Part shown: piece after piece, positions 15,001 through 44,390 of the stretch
Numbering within the stretch: the stretch's first letter is position 1
Layout: every line of letters begins with the position of its first letter
NCBI GenBank assembly: GCA_963942565.1
Contig: OZ012686.1
Span: 30,138,236-30,202,235, forward strand
Length of the DNA: 64,000 bases
Direction of reading: 5' to 3'
Source: Maea johnstoni
Taxonomy: Eukaryota; Annelida; Polychaeta; Spionida; Magelonidae
The notes under the pieces: generated by a model
Seen by the model: the letters and a program-made list of their open reading frames with translations, nothing else
Database searches by the model: none
Told to the model about the DNA's origin: nothing
Position numbers and translations under genes: made by a program

Positions 15001-18000
15001 GAAATTTTAATAAATTCCTTAGAAAAATATTTTGGTGTCCATAAGGATGTTTTTTGAGGGTTAGGGTGTCCAAATGATGCCCAGACACCCTGCAGGCTAA
15101 GACTATGCGTAAATATAATCAGGGAGTAAGGATCTAAAGGATTCATTTTCAATAAAAAAAAATTAAGGACAGGAATGAAAAAAGAGTTACTTTTAAGCAA
15201 TGTTAACATATTGATGAACTTAAAATAAAAGTACTTGGAAATAAATAATGATCTTTAATACAAAATATCAGAAGTAGAACTGTTGGTGATGTTCTAATCA
15301 ACATTTCTCATTCAAATATTTCCTAGCATTTATATTCAAGTGAAAATTTCATATCATTTTGTTGAAATTGACATTTTTAGAAATCCCCTGATAATTTTGT
15401 TGTGTCCACCTGTTTTATTTCCAAGGAATTAGTGCCCAAATGATACCTAGACACACTGCTGGCTAAGGCCCCAAGCCAGATTCAGACGGTGAGTCCTGAT
15501 TTGATTTGATTTTATTCGGTCTAGTAAGATGTATATTACATATAACATTTGGCACACAAAAAGTCATATATAAAGGTGACTAGTTGGAGAGTCATTAACT
15601 GCTTTGCAATAGAATTCTAACCAGACACAGGATATATACACTAAAAGTTAGAAACCTATTTCTATAGTGGTCCTGTCTTGTATTAGATCATACTCCATGC
15701 CCCCCCCCCCCTCTAACATTAACCACCTTGCCCACAGGGTGCCTGAAAAGAAAAGGACTTAAGGCAAAGTATGTATAACAGCCTAATTTCAAGGTTTGAA
15801 TGTTGGGGATGATCTGGAACTAGCCTGTGTTGTCTCTCTCAACCTATATCAGCACAGTTTTCAGGAGTGGCAGTTTGAAAGTGACACATGATACTCGGTT
15901 GGAGTAAAATCAACTTAAGTCAGATCAGTGAAAGCGCCAGATAACACAGACTTGTAGGATGAACTAAAATAGGATATTTCAAGGACTCTTGTCTTACCTT
16001 GTCAGGGTGATACTTAAGAGCAAGGGTCTTGTATGCTCTCTTCACCTCATCTGAAACAAAAACAAACACAGGCAGTCTGAAGCAGTCTCACACCTAATAC
16101 AGCACATGATAAGGAAAAGCAATAAAACCATTACAGCTCTGGTATTGGGGTAGCCTAGCTACTTGCCTTTACTTTATTATATATAAACAGGGCTCGAAAT
16201 TAGGGGGTGTCAGAGCCCAGGGCTCCCTTGAATTCTCATACAGCCCCCTCAAATGTCTGCAGGGAGCCCAAAGACGAACTGTTTTCTATACAGAACACCT
16301 TTAGGTAGCTTTTGGAGATACAGTTGGGCTCCCTTGAAAAAAGCTTAATTTCGAGCCCTGATAAATATATGCCTGCACCTATACTACATAGAGGCTTGTG
16401 GCCTACTGTTGACCATTTGGTTCACCCAATTGCCACACGAGGGGGTTGTAATTGGAAGTAAATAACTACTATCCTCCTCAGGGGGGGTCACGGATTCTTG
16501 TGCCGTGTGCAAAAATATTGCATATTATCGAATGCGCCGCCCAGCCGAGTGCAGTCGTAACATGGCCGTAGAGGTGGACGGACCTCTGCCTGTAGCATAC
16601 AACATACCATGTTTTCAAAACATGGGGTTCATTGGGGATCAATTTGCCTACCGTGTAGCAGACGACCTAAATAAATACTACACGCAGTTTCGTGTATGGG
16701 AACGCCCAAATAAGCGAACGCTACGTCCCTACAACTGGCATAAACACGACAACATCAAAAAAGGACCTTAGAAATTGCTCAAATTGTGTTATTAAATTAT
16801 ACTTTTCATGAAATCTAAACACAAAAATAAACATTTCTAATTGATATGTACAAGTAGTGCAAATTTCAATTTCGTATTGACAGAATAACTGCCGAAAATA
16901 GACCAATGAAAGTTGGTGCTTTTTAAGAGGTCACGGCCGAGCTAAAAGGCGTTCATTGAGGAAATTCTTTTGCACACGGCACAAGAATCCGTAACCCCCC
17001 CTGTATCCTCCTAGTATACCACAGTGAAATCTATCCACAAGGGATGATATTTAAATATTGCCTGGGAGGCAGGCTAGTATTGGAGTAGTCAAACATTCAG
17101 ACTTATTGATTCACATGGTGGCCGTAACTATCACTTGACAGCAGGGAGTTAGTATTCTTTCTTTGGTGGAAACCAAAACAAACACAGACAGTATTGAGTA
17201 TGAAGCAGGAACTCAAAATACAGCACATGGTTAGTAGCAGCTCTAGCACTGACGAAGAAAAAAAACCCAGTGTGGTCTTAAAAGGAACATGGCTTCAATT
17301 GGCTTGAGATAACTAAATGATGTATCACTAAACAAATACATCTTATTTTAATAGCCTATTAATAAGATTTTCAATCTTTATAGACTGGATTCTTGAAAAC
17401 AATTTTCTCACTACCATTCCATTATTTCAGCAGTGCATTCTAAGTACAAGAGCTGATGTCAACCTGAATCATAGAAAAGAGGCATTTTGAGTGGAAATAA
17501 CAATTTTTCATTGTTTTTCACATATTGGGATGGTTATCATTGTGGGTAAAGGAAAGGTTCAAACTAAAAAAAAAATTAATAACTCAAATAGTTTTTTTTC
17601 TTTATTGGAATTTTCAATTTTCTTTATTTTTGCTTTAAGCCATTAAGGTAGATCTAAATCCTTGTTAAAACACAATTCCCCATCCGCATACAAAATGTAA
17701 GTTAAAACCTGGTCCGATAATTTTAGTGAGACTGTCCTACCAATCCCCCATAGTTCAAAATCTTAAGGAGCTGGGTTGGTGGTAGCCTGCCTCCCAGGCC
17801 ATATTTAAAGGTCATCCCTTGTGGATGGATAGTACTTCGGTATTAAAAGGGTAGTTGGAAATATGCTGCCAGTACAACCCCCTCGATTGGCAACAGTAGG
17901 CCACAAGTCCCTAAGAATTATAGGTGCAGGCATACATTTATATATAATTAAGTTAAAACACGTTAAAACACAGTAACGCCTAGTAGCTAGGCTAGGTTGG

Positions 18001-19236
18001 TGGGAAAGGGTTATCAGGCATAACAGAAGACTGTGAGCCAACAGGGTGGTAAGGGCCACTAAGGGGTAATCAAAGTTTCTTCACCTAGCACCACAGTTAC
18101 CATCTGGGGGTCCCTGTGGGGCTGTAAAGCTCATTAGCACCCTCTCAGCCTACAAAGGCTCAGCAGGCAGTGTGTCCAAATGGTGGTACATACAGAGAGT
18201 GACCCTGACTGGTTTCCTCACAAGCCTTAGAAAGGGGGGATCTTTGATGCCATATTTTGCATGTTTTTACAGAAAACTTGAATCATTTGCTCTGATCAGC
18301 CAGGTGATTCTTTTCCATGTAATTATCTTTTAAAGCCAAATGAAGGTGTGATGATAAAAATAACAATGCATATCTATATATGTAAAATCTGAGCCTCATC
18401 TTGTAGCACCCTCTAGTCTAGCCACTACCTGTACAAAATACAAACATCGTTCCTTGTGTAGTACTTAGTAAAAGTTAAAAGATCTTATCATAGCATTGAT
18501 TCATATAACCATGAAGAAAGCAATACTTCCAAATATCCCTGAAAAAAAAAACTTTCTTGTCTGGACTGTGGTCCACTTATTTGGTATAACCCCAAAATTG
18601 CCCAGTTCCAACATCAATTGAGGGAAATTATAAGTAAGAGACACTAATTCTTCATCATTTTGATATTTGAATTATAACATTTAATCAGATCTCGGATAAA
18701 GACATGTCTTGGAAGTTGAGTGTATTGTTGAAAAATGTGTATCTATACACCCTTTAAATCTAAAATAAATCTGAAATGCAAGTCGATTGTAACAAGTCAT
18801 CACAGACATCAGTTTGACAATCGTCCGATGGTTCGAACCCAGATTTATGGATACTAAGTAGGCTGGCAGAAAGAAAACCACTGCGATTGACTACAAGTTC
18901 AGACTTGCGACAGCGACGACCCCAGGTGCAGCAGCAGAGTAGATAGAATCTCGACCAGAGGCAGAGCCCGACCACATGCGGCTGTGGTAGACGGCTGTGG
19001 TGGGTACTGGCACTGTAGAGGTGGCACTCAGGTCAGGACATGCCAGTCAATGAGGCATTGGAAGTAAATTTCCCTACTGAATATCCGTCAAATACAGGTA
19101 ACAGCTTGAATCCTATGTTCAAAGTGTACGGGTTCATCACTTAAAGTTAGAAAATCCCCTTACCTTCAGTTGCGCCAGGTTTTAAACCTAGAATTTTCAG
19201 GTAACGTTGGCGCTCACTTGGATCGTCCTGCGCCAT
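1..19236 (-). CDS. J-domain (DnaJ-like) co-chaperone, 3' end beyond window
   Basis: Exons, read on the minus strand, are 19236-19164, 16050-15998, 14769-14688, 13069-12978, 12710-12665, 11938-11853, 10726-10670, 9905-9831, 9154-9062, 7797-7595, 6421-6085, 4797-4663, 1655-1434, 695-562 and 115 to beyond 1. All have AG/GT borders and the phases agree, giving at least 601 residues. It begins MAQDDPSERQRYLKILGLKP. A J domain follows with helix II and the HPD motif (LALKYHPDK), then a short cysteine cluster (CACG..HCPC) running into an acidic stretch. Next are lysine/glutamate-rich and glutamine-rich segments likely to form long helices or coiled coil. The HPD loop is the known contact that stimulates Hsp70 ATPase. 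No signal peptide or membrane segment is visible, so a cytosolic or nuclear place is inferred. I cannot assign a DNAJB/DNAJC symbol; the tail is not one I recognise. Confidence 0.85.
1178..1389 (+). mobile_element. TTAA MITE family A, copy 1
   Basis: This is a roughly 215-bp element with ends CCCTTCCAATGCTG... and ...CAGC-TAAGGG and the core GTTGGTATTCATTG / CTCAGATGAGTACCCATG. The left flank is TTAA, the right is decayed to TCAA. It lies in an intron of the J-domain gene, just downstream of the donor of exon 1655-1434. Confidence 0.85.
1640..3905 (-). repeat. Tandem micro-duplications of a J-gene exon start
   Basis: The acceptor and first about 60 bp of the exon at 1655-1434 (FWRDGDE...) recur at about 1692-1765, 1798-1858 and 3634-3712. 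A more decayed unit lies at about 3850-3905. The period is about 95 bp, each unit carrying the same intron piece (TCAGCGTTTAAAGGTATTAA). The copies keep an acceptor but no donor; one has a stop codon right after the acceptor. A 1.74-kb TTAA element separates the later units. The copies look non-functional, although 3712-3634 stays open for about 27 codons. Confidence 0.8.
1885..3630. mobile_element. TTAA-flanked DNA element, piggyBac-like, non-autonomous, 1.74 kb
   Basis: TTAA at 1885-1888 and 3627-3630 flanks perfect 13-bp inverted ends (CCCTTGTCACGCT at 1889-1901, its complement at 3614-3626). The insertion splits a TTAA in a duplicated exon unit, so the pre-insertion site can be read from the neighbouring copies. 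TTAA duplication and a CCCT start are typical of the piggyBac superfamily (Kolobok also uses TTAA). No transposase frame is seen. The interior holds several hairpins: arms at 3552-3572/3589-3609, 3497-3508/3524-3536, about 3416-3428/3437-3450, and others near 3100, 3195/3240 and 2861/2884. Confidence 0.85.
5140..5568. mobile_element. hAT-like MITE, 429 bp, TSD GTAACAGT
   Basis: A perfect 8-bp direct repeat GTAACAGT (5132-5139, 5569-5576) flanks imperfect inverted ends (TAGTGGTCGGACGA / TAGGGTTCGGATGCG). An 8-bp duplication and TA-G ends fit the hAT superfamily. No transposase frame is seen. It lies in a J-gene intron. Confidence 0.8.
5884..6136 (-). repeat. Partial duplication of the 3' end of a J-gene exon
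   Basis: The stretch 5884-6004 repeats 6036-6136. Both carry GCAAAYTYAGGTARTTTTTG, TAATTCGCTA, then TTTTACAAGCATCCTCT and CCATTATTGAT-like sequence. The copy at 6036-6136 includes the real exon end and donor (exon 6421-6085). The other copy lacks an acceptor and should be silent. Confidence 0.75.
7182..7402 (+). mobile_element. TTAA MITE family A, copy 2 (intact flanks)
   Basis: Perfect TTAA lies at both ends (7182-7185, 7399-7402), with inverted ends CCCTTCCAATGCTGCT and AGCAG-AAGGG. It is the best-preserved copy and lies in a J-gene intron. Confidence 0.88.
8713..8924 (-). mobile_element. TTAA MITE family A, copy 3 (reverse)
   Basis: This is an inverted copy with TTAA at 8713-8716 and 8921-8924. 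The core reads CTGGCATATGGTATTCATCTGAG. It lies in a J-gene intron, 138 bp from the nearest exon. Confidence 0.87.
13252..13933. mobile_element. Harbinger-like MITE, TSD TAA, with a nested hAT MITE
   Basis: The ends GGTCTAAAAAAAGTTGTTTG and the complement GGCCTAGAAAAAAAGTTTG are flanked by TAA on both sides (13249-13251, 13934-13936). TWA duplications with GGCC-type ends fit PIF/Harbinger. Without the nested 446-bp element it would be about 228 bp. It is in a J-gene intron. Confidence 0.72.
13432..13877. mobile_element. hAT-like MITE, 446 bp, TSD CTACCTAC
   Basis: The inverted ends TAGAGCTGCACTCAC / GTGAGTGCAGCTCTA are perfect over 15 bp. The 8-bp duplication CTACCTAC (13424-13431, 13878-13885) is perfect. 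It is inserted into the Harbinger-like unit 13252-13933, so it is the younger of the two. Many ATGAGCTC and CTCGAG-type palindromes lie inside. Confidence 0.85.
14112..14331. mobile_element. Harbinger-like MITE, second copy in inverted orientation
   Basis: It has ends GGCCTAGAAAAAAAATTGTT and ...CAACTTTTTATTAGGCC. Its body is the reverse complement of the unit at 13252-13933 without its nested insertion. Flanking duplication is not clear. A decayed relative lies at about 41890-41995 (AGGGTAGGG, TATGCCTAA). Confidence 0.7.
14346..14555 (-). mobile_element. TTAA MITE family A, copy 4 (reverse)
   Basis: TTAA lies at 14346-14349 and 14552-14555. The 5' end on the plus strand has lost its CCC; the other end is intact (AGCATTGGAAGGGTTAA). 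It sits directly after the Harbinger-like unit ending at 14331. Confidence 0.85.
16188..16360. mobile_element. Short MITE with CAGGGCTCGAAATTA ends
   Basis: The 15-16-bp inverted ends CAGGGCTCGAAATTAG / CTTAATTTCGAGCCCTG bound 173 bp. The CAGGG start suggests hAT, but the flanks (TATATAAA and ATAAATAT) do not give a clean 8-bp duplication. Confidence 0.65.
16479..17003. mobile_element. MITE, 525 bp, with G-run termini, TSD TATCCTCCT
   Basis: The inverted ends match over about 36 bp with one mismatch. They begin CAGGGGGGGT and continue CGGATTCTTGTGCCGTGTGC. A direct repeat TATCCTCCT flanks it (16470-16478, 17004-17012). Nine bases match; a hAT 8-bp duplication plus a chance match, or a 9-bp duplication, are both possible. 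A frame of 88 codons at 16505-16771 lies inside; its product is not recognised and may be chance. Confidence 0.82.
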
Positions 19237-21556
19237 GTTTTTTATTGGGTACACTTTCGATGGTCACATGATCACATTGCACGAGGTCTTTTCATAGAGG
19301 GCGCCACCTGACGGAAAGTGAAGCCATGAGGAGTTTCCGTCGGAGGACTCCGCTTGCCGAAAATAAGAGGAAAAAATAGTTTTTCGGCTGAAGTATTGGT
19401 TAAAATGTCTTATGAAAAATTCAGAAAAAACATTAAAAAATTTCTCTGATAATTTTTGAAAATTGTCAGGAAAAATCCAACTATTTTTTATGACAATTTA
19501 TGGAAAAGTTAGAAATTCAAATATTCTTTCTGACACTTTTCGGAAAACGTGAGAAAAATTGTCTACATATATTTTCCAAAGCTTTTTGAAAATCATCAGG
19601 AAAAATATGCAAATATTTTACTAACACTTTGAAAACCTCAGAAAAATATTCATTTTTTTCCAGTACTAATAGTTAGTTTCCTAGATTCCCCAATAGATGG
19701 CACCTGTTGCCAATATCAGCTTCCACAAGAGGCTTAAAATGTGCACCAACCAAAACTTGTAGCACTTTTTATAATAGGAAATTTCCTTGAAGCATGACCA
19801 ATTGAGCCTATTAGATATTTCTATTATTTTAGTTTTCGTACAGATTGTATTGAAAACGAGTGAACTCGCTTCATAGGGTGGTATTTTAAAACGAATGTGA
19901 TTGCTAACTAAAGTTTAACAACTGACTGAACTGATATTCGGTTTCACAAAAGCTAGTTTCAGACTAAATCTTTAAAAAAGAGACTAAACTTAGAAATTAG
20001 AACTCTATTTGAAGAGGAGGTAGGGAAGTTGCGTCTTCACACTTAACTTCAGTGTGTTGCCACAGTATTCGTTAAAAAGGTTAGAAAGCTCAAGAGGTGT
20101 CTAAATAAATATTCCCAATAGTCGACTTGTACTTAAAATTTCACCCATGATGCCACCTCCAAACCATCGTCATTTTTCTTACAGATTTCCCCATCCTCGG
20201 AAATTTTCATTTTACTAATTACAGCACCGTTATTTGACATTTTCACATTCACTGACCAAACACAAGTGGATTCGAAACCAGTCGGTCAACCTGAACATGC
20301 TAGCCTCAACCAGTGTCAACTAATAGCCGCTAATTAGCCCAAAATTGGTTCTCTGGGCACCCCCAGCTGGTGGTGGAGATAAGGTTTCTCTGTAACGCAA
20401 TCAATGCAAGAGCCCTGATTGGTCCTTGTTCCCACGTGACCTCGCCCTGATAGCTAACTTTCTCACAAGCCCTGGCCGTGATTCGAACCCATCCATTGGT
20501 AAGAGCCAGCTAGTAGTGAGTGGCAACGCCTTCGACAAAATACAGAGGACATCAAATAGGAGACTCACATTTTATAATCACCAATGGCGCCAAGCTTTTA
20601 TACTCTTACTAATTACATTGGACAGTTGATTTGAATCCGGAGCCAGAATGTTCCTATAAATGAGCAGCGTATGCTAGCGAATTACGCATACAATGAAGGT
20701 TGTTGACGAAGGCTTTACATCCAGACCAAGCATTTAAGAGTCAGTGTGAGTGGTACCACGTCACTTGTGCTCCGATTTTTATTTGATTTGATTTTACTGA
20801 GTGATTTACCGAACAGATGCCCTGTCTCAAGCGCTGCCACTGACTGCTTGTAGTCTCTCATAACTGTTCAAATCAGATTCGGGGCAAGTGAGAAGATTGC
20901 CAGTGACTTGAGCTAAGCCCGTGGTTATCCCCGGGTTATCCGGTTTTCTCAATCATCAACGATTGGCTAGTTACGATTACGTACTACGGCAAACGTGCAT
21001 GGCGATTTACGAACGTCAAAATCACAATGACATGCACTGTGAGCAAAGAGTAAATAACCCAAATCGATTAAGAATGTGTTGATATCATAATCAGGTATGA
21101 TCAGGTATCGCCCATTTGATTATGTATGTCTTTGAAGTTTTATAAGTAGATTGAACTGGCGAACCATATAGTATACCCCCTCAATCTTCTGTATATACGT
21201 GATGCAACCCTTCTTCGGAAATTTGACCTCAGCTTTGATATAACGACTCAAGAAAAATGTAAGAATTTAACTAACTTCGGCCGCACTAATAAATAATTCC
21301 TATTGAAATATCACATTTATTTTATCTCCACATCTATATATTCTCCAAAAATTGTTATCGTATGGGAGTGCTTCGATAAATAATTATATTCGCTATCATC
21401 TTCGCATCAATCGCACTTGCCCTCTGGACGGTGGAGTTATCTTTTCTGTCAGAAGGGGGCGTTGTCTTTATCAGCTGTCATCAAAATTGGCCAGTCCGGA
21501 GAGGGTGTGACAGTGGTCACTTCATTTGACCAGATATACCACTACTCTTCACCGTT
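19237..21556. other. Intergenic: J-gene 5' flank to receptor 5' flank
   Basis: The two genes point away from each other across 2.3 kb. The J-gene start is followed upstream by a GC-richer stretch to about 19340, a plausible promoter, but no TATA box or other element is clear. From 19380 to 19660 the AT-rich words GAAAA and TTTTC recur (decayed simple repeat). SINE-like fragments lie at about 20455-20530 (TTCGAA B-box-like) and 20790-20960. No other gene is seen. Confidence 0.55.
20790..20960 (+). repeat. tRNA-related SINE fragment, family S1
   Basis: It contains GCCACTGACTGCTTGTAGTC, a B-box-like GTTCAAATCAGATTC, and GTTATCCCCGGGTTATCCGG. The same order of words is found at 42715-42860 and, interrupted by inserts, at 46205-47110. 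Confidence 0.55.
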
Positions 21557-39019
<17,463 letters not shown>

Positions 39020-40195
39020 CGACTAGATAAGAACCGACTTTTTGTCTTTGATAAATATGATAATCACACACACTCACACACATACAAATATTTCCAGACT
39101 TGAAAGTTAATTTTCAAGGAAATATCATGATATATTTTGGACAGTTTTTAGATTCAAGAAGTAACATCACTTAACTTAATAAAACGATAATTCGATTGTA
39201 TCTAAAATTGAGTTGCACCAGTTATTCATGAGCTAAGGTTACTGCCTTTGACTCAACTTTTCCCTTAACACATGATGTAAGATAAGCATATTTGAGATTT
39301 TTCGGTGTCATTTTTTTCTATTGTTTTGTGATGTGACTTCAATTAAAAACACATGGGAATTTTCTGGCTACGCTTAACCTTCCAGGAAGGGGATGTTATA
39401 TGAATAGTCAGTATACTTGTTATTTTGAGCCTACAGAATCATGTGTGAATTCCCCTTTGCAAAAATCCAGGTGTAATGTCCTGTACTAGACTTCATTTGT
39501 TAAGGGATATTCTAACATTCAACCCATTTGCGTCTGAAGCATAGGTAATGTCTTGCACATTTGAAAATACCATGATGATAGACCGTTAAGTTTCAGAAAA
39601 AGATGACCAGTATCTTTTCCTGATTGGTTTGACAATCACTCTTTGAATTATTTCCAAGTTGTTCCCAAAATTGTCAGAGCATGTTTGCACCTCAATGCAA
39701 TAGGTTTAACTCTAATGGCTGAAAGGGCTTTTCTGGGAATTAACAGCGTCATGTCCAATTACTAGCATGGTTATATGGACAGATAAACGGGACAGAACGA
39801 CTGGGTCTGTAAATCTCTCCGTTTCTCCTTTTCCCCGTCATATCATATAAACCTGAATATGATGTAGTGAATTTAGCACTTTGCCTGAAATGCTTTATCG
39901 CCTCTGAGCTGAAACCAATACAGCTCTGAAGAGGTTGCAACAATTCTGTGGCCAATACGGTTCCTTGTATATGTGGCATTAAATGCTCTGTCAGATGCCA
40001 AACTTTGATACATCAAATAATGATTGTTAAACAGAAAAATATCGTCATGGTCACGGAACTTGTTCTCCCCCATAAATGCATTTCTGTAGGCCAATTCCCC
40101 TAGTTAGAAAACTCTGGGAATCTTCAATATTGATCCTATAAAAATAGGTAAAATGTTTGATCATTCAGAATATTTGAACGATGTTGAAAAGGGAA

Positions 40196-40445
40196 AAGTA
40201 CAATGTTTTGCTATGGATAATAAAGAAATATAAAACATTGCATATTGCAAATGTTTGCTATAGATAATGCTATAAGTGTATATAGCAAACGTTTGCTAGG
40301 GATAATATCAAAAAGTGCATGAAAGGTGCAGATTTTTGCCATGGGTAATGTTGAAAGCCGATTAGTGCACATTTTTGTTATGAATAATGTTAAAATTGTA
40401 TAGTGCAAACAAAAAGATCATTGTGCAAATGTTTGCTTTGGATAA
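40196..40445. repeat. Degenerate minisatellite, about 40-bp period
   Basis: Six or so units contain GCAAATGTTTGCTATGGATAAT with variants (GCAAACGTTTGCTAGGGATAA, GCAGATTTTTGCCATGGGTAA, GCACATTTTTGTTATGAATAA). Unit length varies from about 38 to 48 bp. Confidence 0.7.
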
Positions 40446-42714
40446 GTGGAAAACATATGGTTCCTATGTAGCTCTATAATGATGCTTGTTTAAGATGTAG
40501 TAAGTTACATTTATTGCATCTGTCAGCCGTAAATGGTCAACTCATTATCCTTTATAGGTTGACGTATGATCATGGCTCAATTTTACTTAATTCTTGTTTT
40601 GGGTAATATCATTATTGTGAAGCACCTGTGCTCCTCGTCTCTGCTTTCGGTCAGTGGTATTCCATGAGTACATCGGTTTTGGCCACCATTAAGGGATGGC
40701 TAGTCGCGATTTTCCCTTGATATGGCAGGGAATATGGCGATAAGGCCTATTACATGCTAGAAGAAACTAGGATAGGTTGTAAGGGAATTTATTTTATTTT
40801 ATCATTTTTTTTCTCTCCTCCATGCTGCATTAGATGTAAATGTAGACCAAAATAGCAGGATCTAAAATAGCGGGGTATCTAGACGTTCGTGCGCCCAATT
40901 CTCTGATTGTGGCTGTCTTGACAGCTATACCAACTATGAAAACAGCGCTGACACATTTCCAGCATAGATACTTAGAGGAGCAAGTGGACTGCGAGTGATC
41001 ACGTGATCACACAAATAACCCGACAGTGCGTTTATTACACACTTCTAAGCATTCTATTATTATCGTCTGTCAGTGGAATGTTGAATCCTTGGCGTCGTTA
41101 GTGTTTAGGCGCCCTATATGTTGATTATAGGCGTGTTCTTTTTCGGAATTTTTCTTGACGAAGTGTTGGATACACCTATGTTGTTCGGTGATTGCGGCGA
41201 GTGGCGATGCGAAGTGATACAGTGACGTCATCGTCTGGTACTTTTTTAAAAAAATGTACAATGTATTTTATCACGCTAAAAATGATTTTATTATGATTGT
41301 CTGTCAATAAATGCCGTAGATAAAATGTTGAATGTTTGGCGTCGCTTGTGTCTTAATCATAAAAAATGGAGATTACCTGTTGCGTTATTGTTCGGCGACT
41401 CTCGCCACCGCGTGTATATAGACTATAGAGCCAGTCCTTTCAGTCGTGTGCGCGTAAAATTTGCATTGAATAGAGTGGTGTCAGTCCCTTTGAGCTATTG
41501 CGCGCCAACAATTAGGGGTAGGGGGGCGGGATAGGCTGGTGCCGTTCAGCTGGGTGGACTCGTGCATGAAGCACACAACATATCATGGGATCATATCTAA
41601 CTACAACAAAAGCTCAATTGTTCAAGTTATCAATAGAGTGTAGTGAGATACAACTATAACAGCCATTGACATGCGGTCGCGGGCGCGTTTCACCGCACAA
41701 CTTCGCGTTTTCCATCAAAATATTACATGCTCAATGCACAGTTTCCCTTCTAGAATTGAGTCCTTCTGGATCTATCTTAATCCACTGAACTAGTATTATA
41801 CGCTGATTTTTGATGTTTTCTTCTCTTTCTCTTTTCATTTTTGTGTATGTACGTCATGCATGGAATATGAAGCAATTACAAATGTTAACCTTGCTTTTTA
41901 TAAAAAAAGAGAATATTTTGGACAATAAAAGTATTAGGGTAGGGGCAAAGAATTAGGGTCGGTAGGGTAATAGGAAACACACATCTTTTTTATGCCTAAG
42001 AGAAATTCCAAAGCGCTAAGCGGGCCAATGTGAATGAACATGCATCGGAAATCGGCACGCCAGTCTAGGCCGGCCTATGTTTAGACATTAGTAGACTATT
42101 AGGTCAGCAATGTTTGGCCTACTTACGGCGAACCAGAAGTGAATAAGCACTTGTGTTATGATCATGTTTATTTTGAGAGGGTGACTTCATAGTTTGCCAT
42201 TTACCGTCCCTCTGGTCCTCTGCTCGTCTTACATAGTTTTAGACACTTGCAAAGGAGGTAAGTCGAGTCCTTTCATGCATGCTACGTATATATCTTTAAC
42301 CGATGGCGATGACCATACCCTGATTTCTATGCTTTTTGCTATTGACTATATTACCAGAAAGCATCGATATATAAAATGGGTAATAGAGTCGGCCCCGGCT
42401 AAGTTGTCTTATAACTTCTCGTTTTAGAGTGAACGCCACGCCGTGTACGTACTGAAATAGCGCCGATGTTTTTTTTTTATCCGAGCTGAGAGATGTATAG
42501 CACATACAGTTGCAGCGTTTCAAGATTCCCAAACCATCATTGCCAGATTTGCATTGTTATCATAGCATTCTGGCATAGCAACCGCTGTTCGTTATTGACT
42601 GCAATGCTGGTTGTCAAGGATAGAGTCAACCCGGATCCATACGGGTTGGAAGTTTGGAATGTTGCCCTCCATTCCAAAACTAGAAGCAGACAGCAGATAT
42701 TCGAGGGTCCGCCC

Positions 42715-42860
42715 TATTGCTGACTTATCCAATGCATTGCCACTGACTGCTCGCTGTCTTTTACCACTGTACTGTCCGAGCTCTAGGCATGTAAAAAGTT
42801 ACCAGTGACTCGGGGTTAGTCGGCGGTTTGCCCAGGTTCCTCCAGCAAGTTTTTTTTTTA
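42715..42860 (+). repeat. tRNA-related SINE fragment, family S1
   Basis: It has GCCACTGACTGCTCGCTGTC, CACTGTACTGTCCGAGCTCT, GTAAAAAGTTACCAGTGACT and a CCAGGTTCCTCC end, in the same order as 20790-20960 and the split copy at 46205-47110. Confidence 0.6.
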
Positions 42861-43495
42861 TTTTTGATGATTTGCCTATCACGGTTAAGCCTTAATTATC
42901 GTGGCAGAAGAGATGTCTATGAACAAAACTGATTTTTTTCCTTCAATGATATTCAGCAAAGAGCCTAGGAAATGATGATGCTTCCAGTACACCCGTCGCC
43001 TATTTGGCGTATACATTGGCAACACAAATTTACATCACGTGGCACCGTACAAGGAGGCCGTCAACAATGGAAAACCCCACCGCTAGTGACCCTAGACCAC
43101 TCGGCTTTCAGGGCACGCCCTGTACCTCGGAATGCTACGGATATGAACTGTATTCAAGGTCTACTATAATGTCGTTAAATTCCTGAGGTGTTTAACATAC
43201 GGACCACCTAATTAGTTAAAAACGCTGCCACGATGTTCTAAAAAGTGGTAAAATTATGAAATCATTGCACAGAAATGGATGATTCTCAATCTATATCCTT
43301 TTTTGCTATTCAAAATATGCCACGATAGGCTTTCGAAGTGAAAGAGCGGTTCACAATTACGATCCTATTTTGTAGATACCACACCATAGCTGAGAGGTGT
43401 GGTTATACCTTTGCACATTTCATGACTAATTAAAGTTTTTCTTATAGGTGTGGGAAATTTGATGTCGACTAAGCCTTATACCGTATTTCATTATG

Positions 43496-44390
<895 letters not shown>

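Larger units (their letters stand above)
16060..18015. repeat. Intron with direct and inverted duplications
   Basis: The sequence 16366-17076 (minus the MITE 16479-17003) is repeated in reverse at 17786-17945. Both share TGCCTGCACCTATA, CTTGTGGCCTACTGTTG, GAGGGGGTTGTA, CCACAAGGGATGA and GCCTGGGAGGCAGGCTA. The reverse similarity extends outward to AGCCTAGCTACT near 16151 and 17987. The block at 16060-16145 recurs directly at 17164-17265 (AAACACAG-CAGT, ATACAGCACATG, CAGCTCT). These lie in intron 1 of the J gene and are invaded by two MITEs. Confidence 0.7.

Noticed and set aside
16505-16771. 88-codon frame inside the G-run MITE
   Set aside because: No recognisable domain and too short for a transposase; kept only as a note in the MITE entry.
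39749-40094. Overlapping minus-strand frames
   Set aside because: No motif, no splice logic and no relation to neighbours beyond short words.
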